The notes under the pieces were generated by a model. The model was not told the DNA's origin, made no database searches, and saw nothing but the letters and a program-made list of their open reading frames with translations. 64,000 bases of DNA. Origin: Sphingorhabdus sp. Its GTDB lineage: Bacteria; Pseudomonadota; Alphaproteobacteria; Sphingomonadales; Sphingomonadaceae. The position numbers and the translations under genes were made by a program. The stretch covers positions 1-64,000 of the forward strand of contig JALREL010000174.1 in assembly GCA_023262005.1 (NCBI GenBank), in the 5' to 3' direction. This document shows positions 62,202 to 64,000 of this stretch, piece by piece (position 1 is the first letter of the stretch; every line of letters starts with the position of its first letter).

Positions 62202-62711
62202 ATGAGAGTTTTGGGCGCGATCCTCGCCGGCGGGCAATCGCGCCGTTTTGGATCGGACAAGGCCAGTGCGTTGTTAGACGGTAAGCCGCTGCTAGATCAT
62301 GTAGCGGACGCGCTGCGCGGGCAGACCAAGGCATTGGTGGTTGCAGGAAGGGCGTGGCCGGGCATCGAAAGCGTGGCCGACTTGCCAAGCCCCGGCTTCG
62401 GACCATTGGCCGGATTAGCGGGTGCACTCGATCATGCATGGCGTCATGATTTTGATGCCGTGCTCAGCAGCGGTTGTGATGTGATCGGCTTGCCCGGAAA
62501 TCTGGCAGAGCAACTGGGGACCGCTCCGTCCATCGCCTCTGACCTGCCTATCATCGGGCTTTGGCCCGTTGCGCTCCGCACATCACTGCTTGAATGGTTG
62601 GCAAACCCGCAAAACCGTTCGGTCTATGCCTTCGCCGCGCACATCGGCGCCCGCAAGGTCGATCTCAAGGCTGCGCTCAGGAACGTTAATCGGCCCGAAG
62701 ACCTTGCATGA
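62202..62711 (+). CDS. mobA: Molybdenum cofactor guanylyltransferase
   Basis: 169 residues. Adds GMP to molybdopterin. LGAILAGGQSRRFGSDKASALLDGKPLLDHV is the NTP-binding start, with later GFGPLAGLAGALDHA and LSSGCDVIGLP. Somewhat short compared with ~190-residue homologues but the core is intact. Follows fghA by 10 bases. Confidence 0.9.
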   Translation: MRVLGAILAGGQSRRFGSDKASALLDGKPLLDHVADALRGQTKALVVAGRAWPGIESVADLPSPGFGPLAGLAGALDHAWRHDFDAVLSSGCDVIGLPGNLAEQLGTAPSIASDLPIIGLWPVALRTSLLEWLANPQNRSVYAFAAHIGARKVDLKAALRNVNRPEDLA

Positions 62712-62759
62712 CAGGCTGGCATTGGCTGCCATGCACGCTTATCTAGTCAACCGAATCGT

Positions 62760-62833
62760 GCGGGTGTAGCTCAATGGTAGAGCAGCAGCTTCCCAAGCTG
62801 ACGACGGGGGTTCGATTCCCCTCACCCGCTCCA
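62760..62833 (+). tRNA. tRNA-Gly (anticodon CCC)
   Basis: Acceptor GCGGGTG pairs with CACCCGC, then T and encoded CCA. The anticodon loop TTCCCAA gives CCC. D-arm GCTCAATGGTAGAGC and T-loop GGGTTCGATTCCC are standard. 74 nt. Confidence 0.95.
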
Positions 62834-62884
62834 TCCCCGCCGCAAAGCTTTTCCAAAACGCCAAAGCCGTTATAGGCTTGCGCG

Positions 62885-64000
62885 ATGATTGACTGCTCTG
62901 CGCCTTTTGTCTTGCTTGACGATGCTCGGCGCAGCGATGCGTCTCCGGCGCGGTTATATTGCAAGCCTCGGCAGATCATCTGCGCCAATGACCAAAGCGA
63001 GATTGAGAAGGCACTTGATGCCGTCGCGGATGCGCAACGCGGCAGCCTGCATGCAGCAGGTTTCATAGCCTATGAAGCCGGCTTCGCCATCGAACCACGA
63101 TTGGCAGCGCAGCTCACCGACCATGCATTGCCGACCCCGCTGTTGTGGTTTGGCCTTTTTGACGGGTTTGAGGAAATCGCGGCACACCATGTAGCAGACA
63201 TGCTCCCCGATCCGGAAGGGTGCTGGCTCGGGCCCGTCTGGCCATCGATTACGCGGACCGAATATGAACGCGCGTTTTTGGCGGTGGAAAATTACATCGA
63301 GGCAGGCGACATCTATCAGGCCAACCTGACTTTCCGGGCGAACGCTGCCTATGCCGGTAATCCGCTGGCGCTTTATGCAGCGATCCGCCCGCGCGCCGCT
63401 GCAGGTTATGGCGGCGTGATCTGGACGGGGAAGGATTGGTTCCTCTCCTTTTCGCCAGAGCTATTCTTCGCTTTGCGCGCGGGCCGTGTGACAGCAAAGC
63501 CGATGAAGGGAACTGCGCTGCGAAATGCTGACGCAGCCATCGATGCGGGCCTGGCCGATGAACTGCGCACCGATCCCAAACAACGTGCAGAAAATTTGAT
63601 GATTGTCGATCTTCTGCGCAACGATCTGTCGCGCGTTGCCAAGCCGGCATCGGTCGAGGTGCCGCAACTGTTCGATATCGAAAGCTATCCGACGGTGCAT
63701 CAGATGACATCGACCGTCACCGCAGAGTTGGCGGACGGGAAAAATGTCATCGATTTGCTGCGTGCCATATATCCCTGCGGCTCGATTACCGGTGCGCCCA
63801 AAATCCGGGCCATGCAGATCATCGATGAACTCGAAACCGCGCCGCGCGGCATTTATTGCGGTTCCTTCGGCAGGATCGATCCCAATGGCGATGCGGCGTT
63901 CAACGTGGCCATTCGAACATTTCACTTGAATGAAACGACCAAGCAGGCAAGCTTGGGGCTTGGTTCAGGCGTGGTTGCGGATTCAGAAGCGGCAACCGAA
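62885..64000 (+). CDS. pabB: Aminodeoxychorismate synthase component I, 3' end beyond window
   Basis: 372 residues are visible and the frame is open at the right edge. It makes 4-amino-4-deoxychorismate for folate. Conserved chorismate-binding parts are YIEAGDIYQANLTFR, FSPELFFALRAGRVTAKPMKGT, DLLRNDLSRVA, VHQMTSTV and YPCGSITGAPKIRAMQIIDELE. In many alphaproteobacteria it is fused to a PabC-like lyase domain beyond this point, which cannot be seen. Confidence 0.93.
   Translation, partial: MIDCSAPFVLLDDARRSDASPARLYCKPRQIICANDQSEIEKALDAVADAQRGSLHAAGFIAYEAGFAIEPRLAAQLTDHALPTPLLWFGLFDGFEEIAAHHVADMLPDPEGCWLGPVWPSITRTEYERAFLAVENYIEAGDIYQANLTFRANAAYAGNPLALYAAIRPRAAAGYGGVIWTGKDWFLSFSPELFFALRAGRVTAKPMKGTALRNADAAIDAGLADELRTDPKQRAENLMIVDLLRNDLSRVAKPASVEVPQLFDIESYPTVHQMTSTVTAELADGKNVIDLLRAIYPCGSITGAPKIRAMQIIDELETAPRGIYCGSFGRIDPNGDAAFNVAIRTFHLNETTKQASLGLGSGVVADSEAATE

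Noticed and set aside
1-64000. CRISPR array, insertion sequence, prophage or rRNA operon
   Set aside because: No regularly spaced repeats, transposase, integrase, phage structural gene or rRNA sequence was seen.

Overview
The window is a piece of an alphaproteobacterial chromosome, most likely Sphingomonadales (Sphingomonadaceae). The grounds are a TonB-dependent receptor of the usual sphingomonad type, small DUF1491 and DUF6489 proteins, the tyrA-hisC-metX-metW block, and above all the hemE-side origin neighbourhood. The first ~560 bases do not belong. They hold a rhodanese end and a YchJ-family gene of betaproteobacterial look, joined in mid-gene to a Gfo/Idh/MocA dehydrogenase, so the left end is probably a chimeric assembly join.

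Layout. 0.5-7.1 kb: sugar-type uptake and export genes (Gfo/Idh fragment, TonB receptor, ACS-type MFS, sulfate-exporter-like protein, GST). 7.1-7.8 kb: non-coding, with strong inverted repeats. 7.8-13.5 kb: an accessory signalling island with a membrane protein of unknown role, a receiver/winged-helix regulator, a free-standing 71-residue DHp-like protein, an H-NOX heme sensor and its hybrid histidine kinase. 13.6-33.4 kb: housekeeping genes (enoyl-CoA hydratase, ftsE-ftsX, plsC, tyrA, hisC, metX, metW, ispG, acyl-CoA carboxylase, an RHH-SPFH operon behind an 18-bp palindrome, an M3 peptidase and a second winged-helix regulator) plus two genes interrupted by in-frame TGA codons. 33.7-38.9 kb: tlpA, argH, LptM-like lipoprotein, lysA, a siroheme-synthase-like gene, proC.

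38.9-57 kb is the replication origin and partition region. ptsN, hpf, dnaQ, coaE, aroE, maf and the PPDK regulator run leftward and hemE, hemJ, rho, mnmE, mnmG, rsmG, parA and parB run rightward from a ~300-bp oriC candidate (45023-45331). It carries DnaA-box-like motifs, an AT-rich stretch and clustered GANTC sites. Three parS sites lie in and before mnmG and in rsmG, so oriC, parS and ParA/ParB together form the chromosome initiation and segregation unit.

57-61.3 kb holds a compact surface-fibre cluster: a DUF4402 subunit, a PapD-like chaperone and a large usher-like outer-membrane protein with C-terminal Ig-like repeats. The right end carries fghA, mobA, tRNA-Gly and a pabB gene cut by the window edge. 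The most interesting items are the H-NOX/orphan-DHp island, the oriC-parS region, the DUF4402 chaperone-usher-like cluster and the two in-frame nonsense codons.
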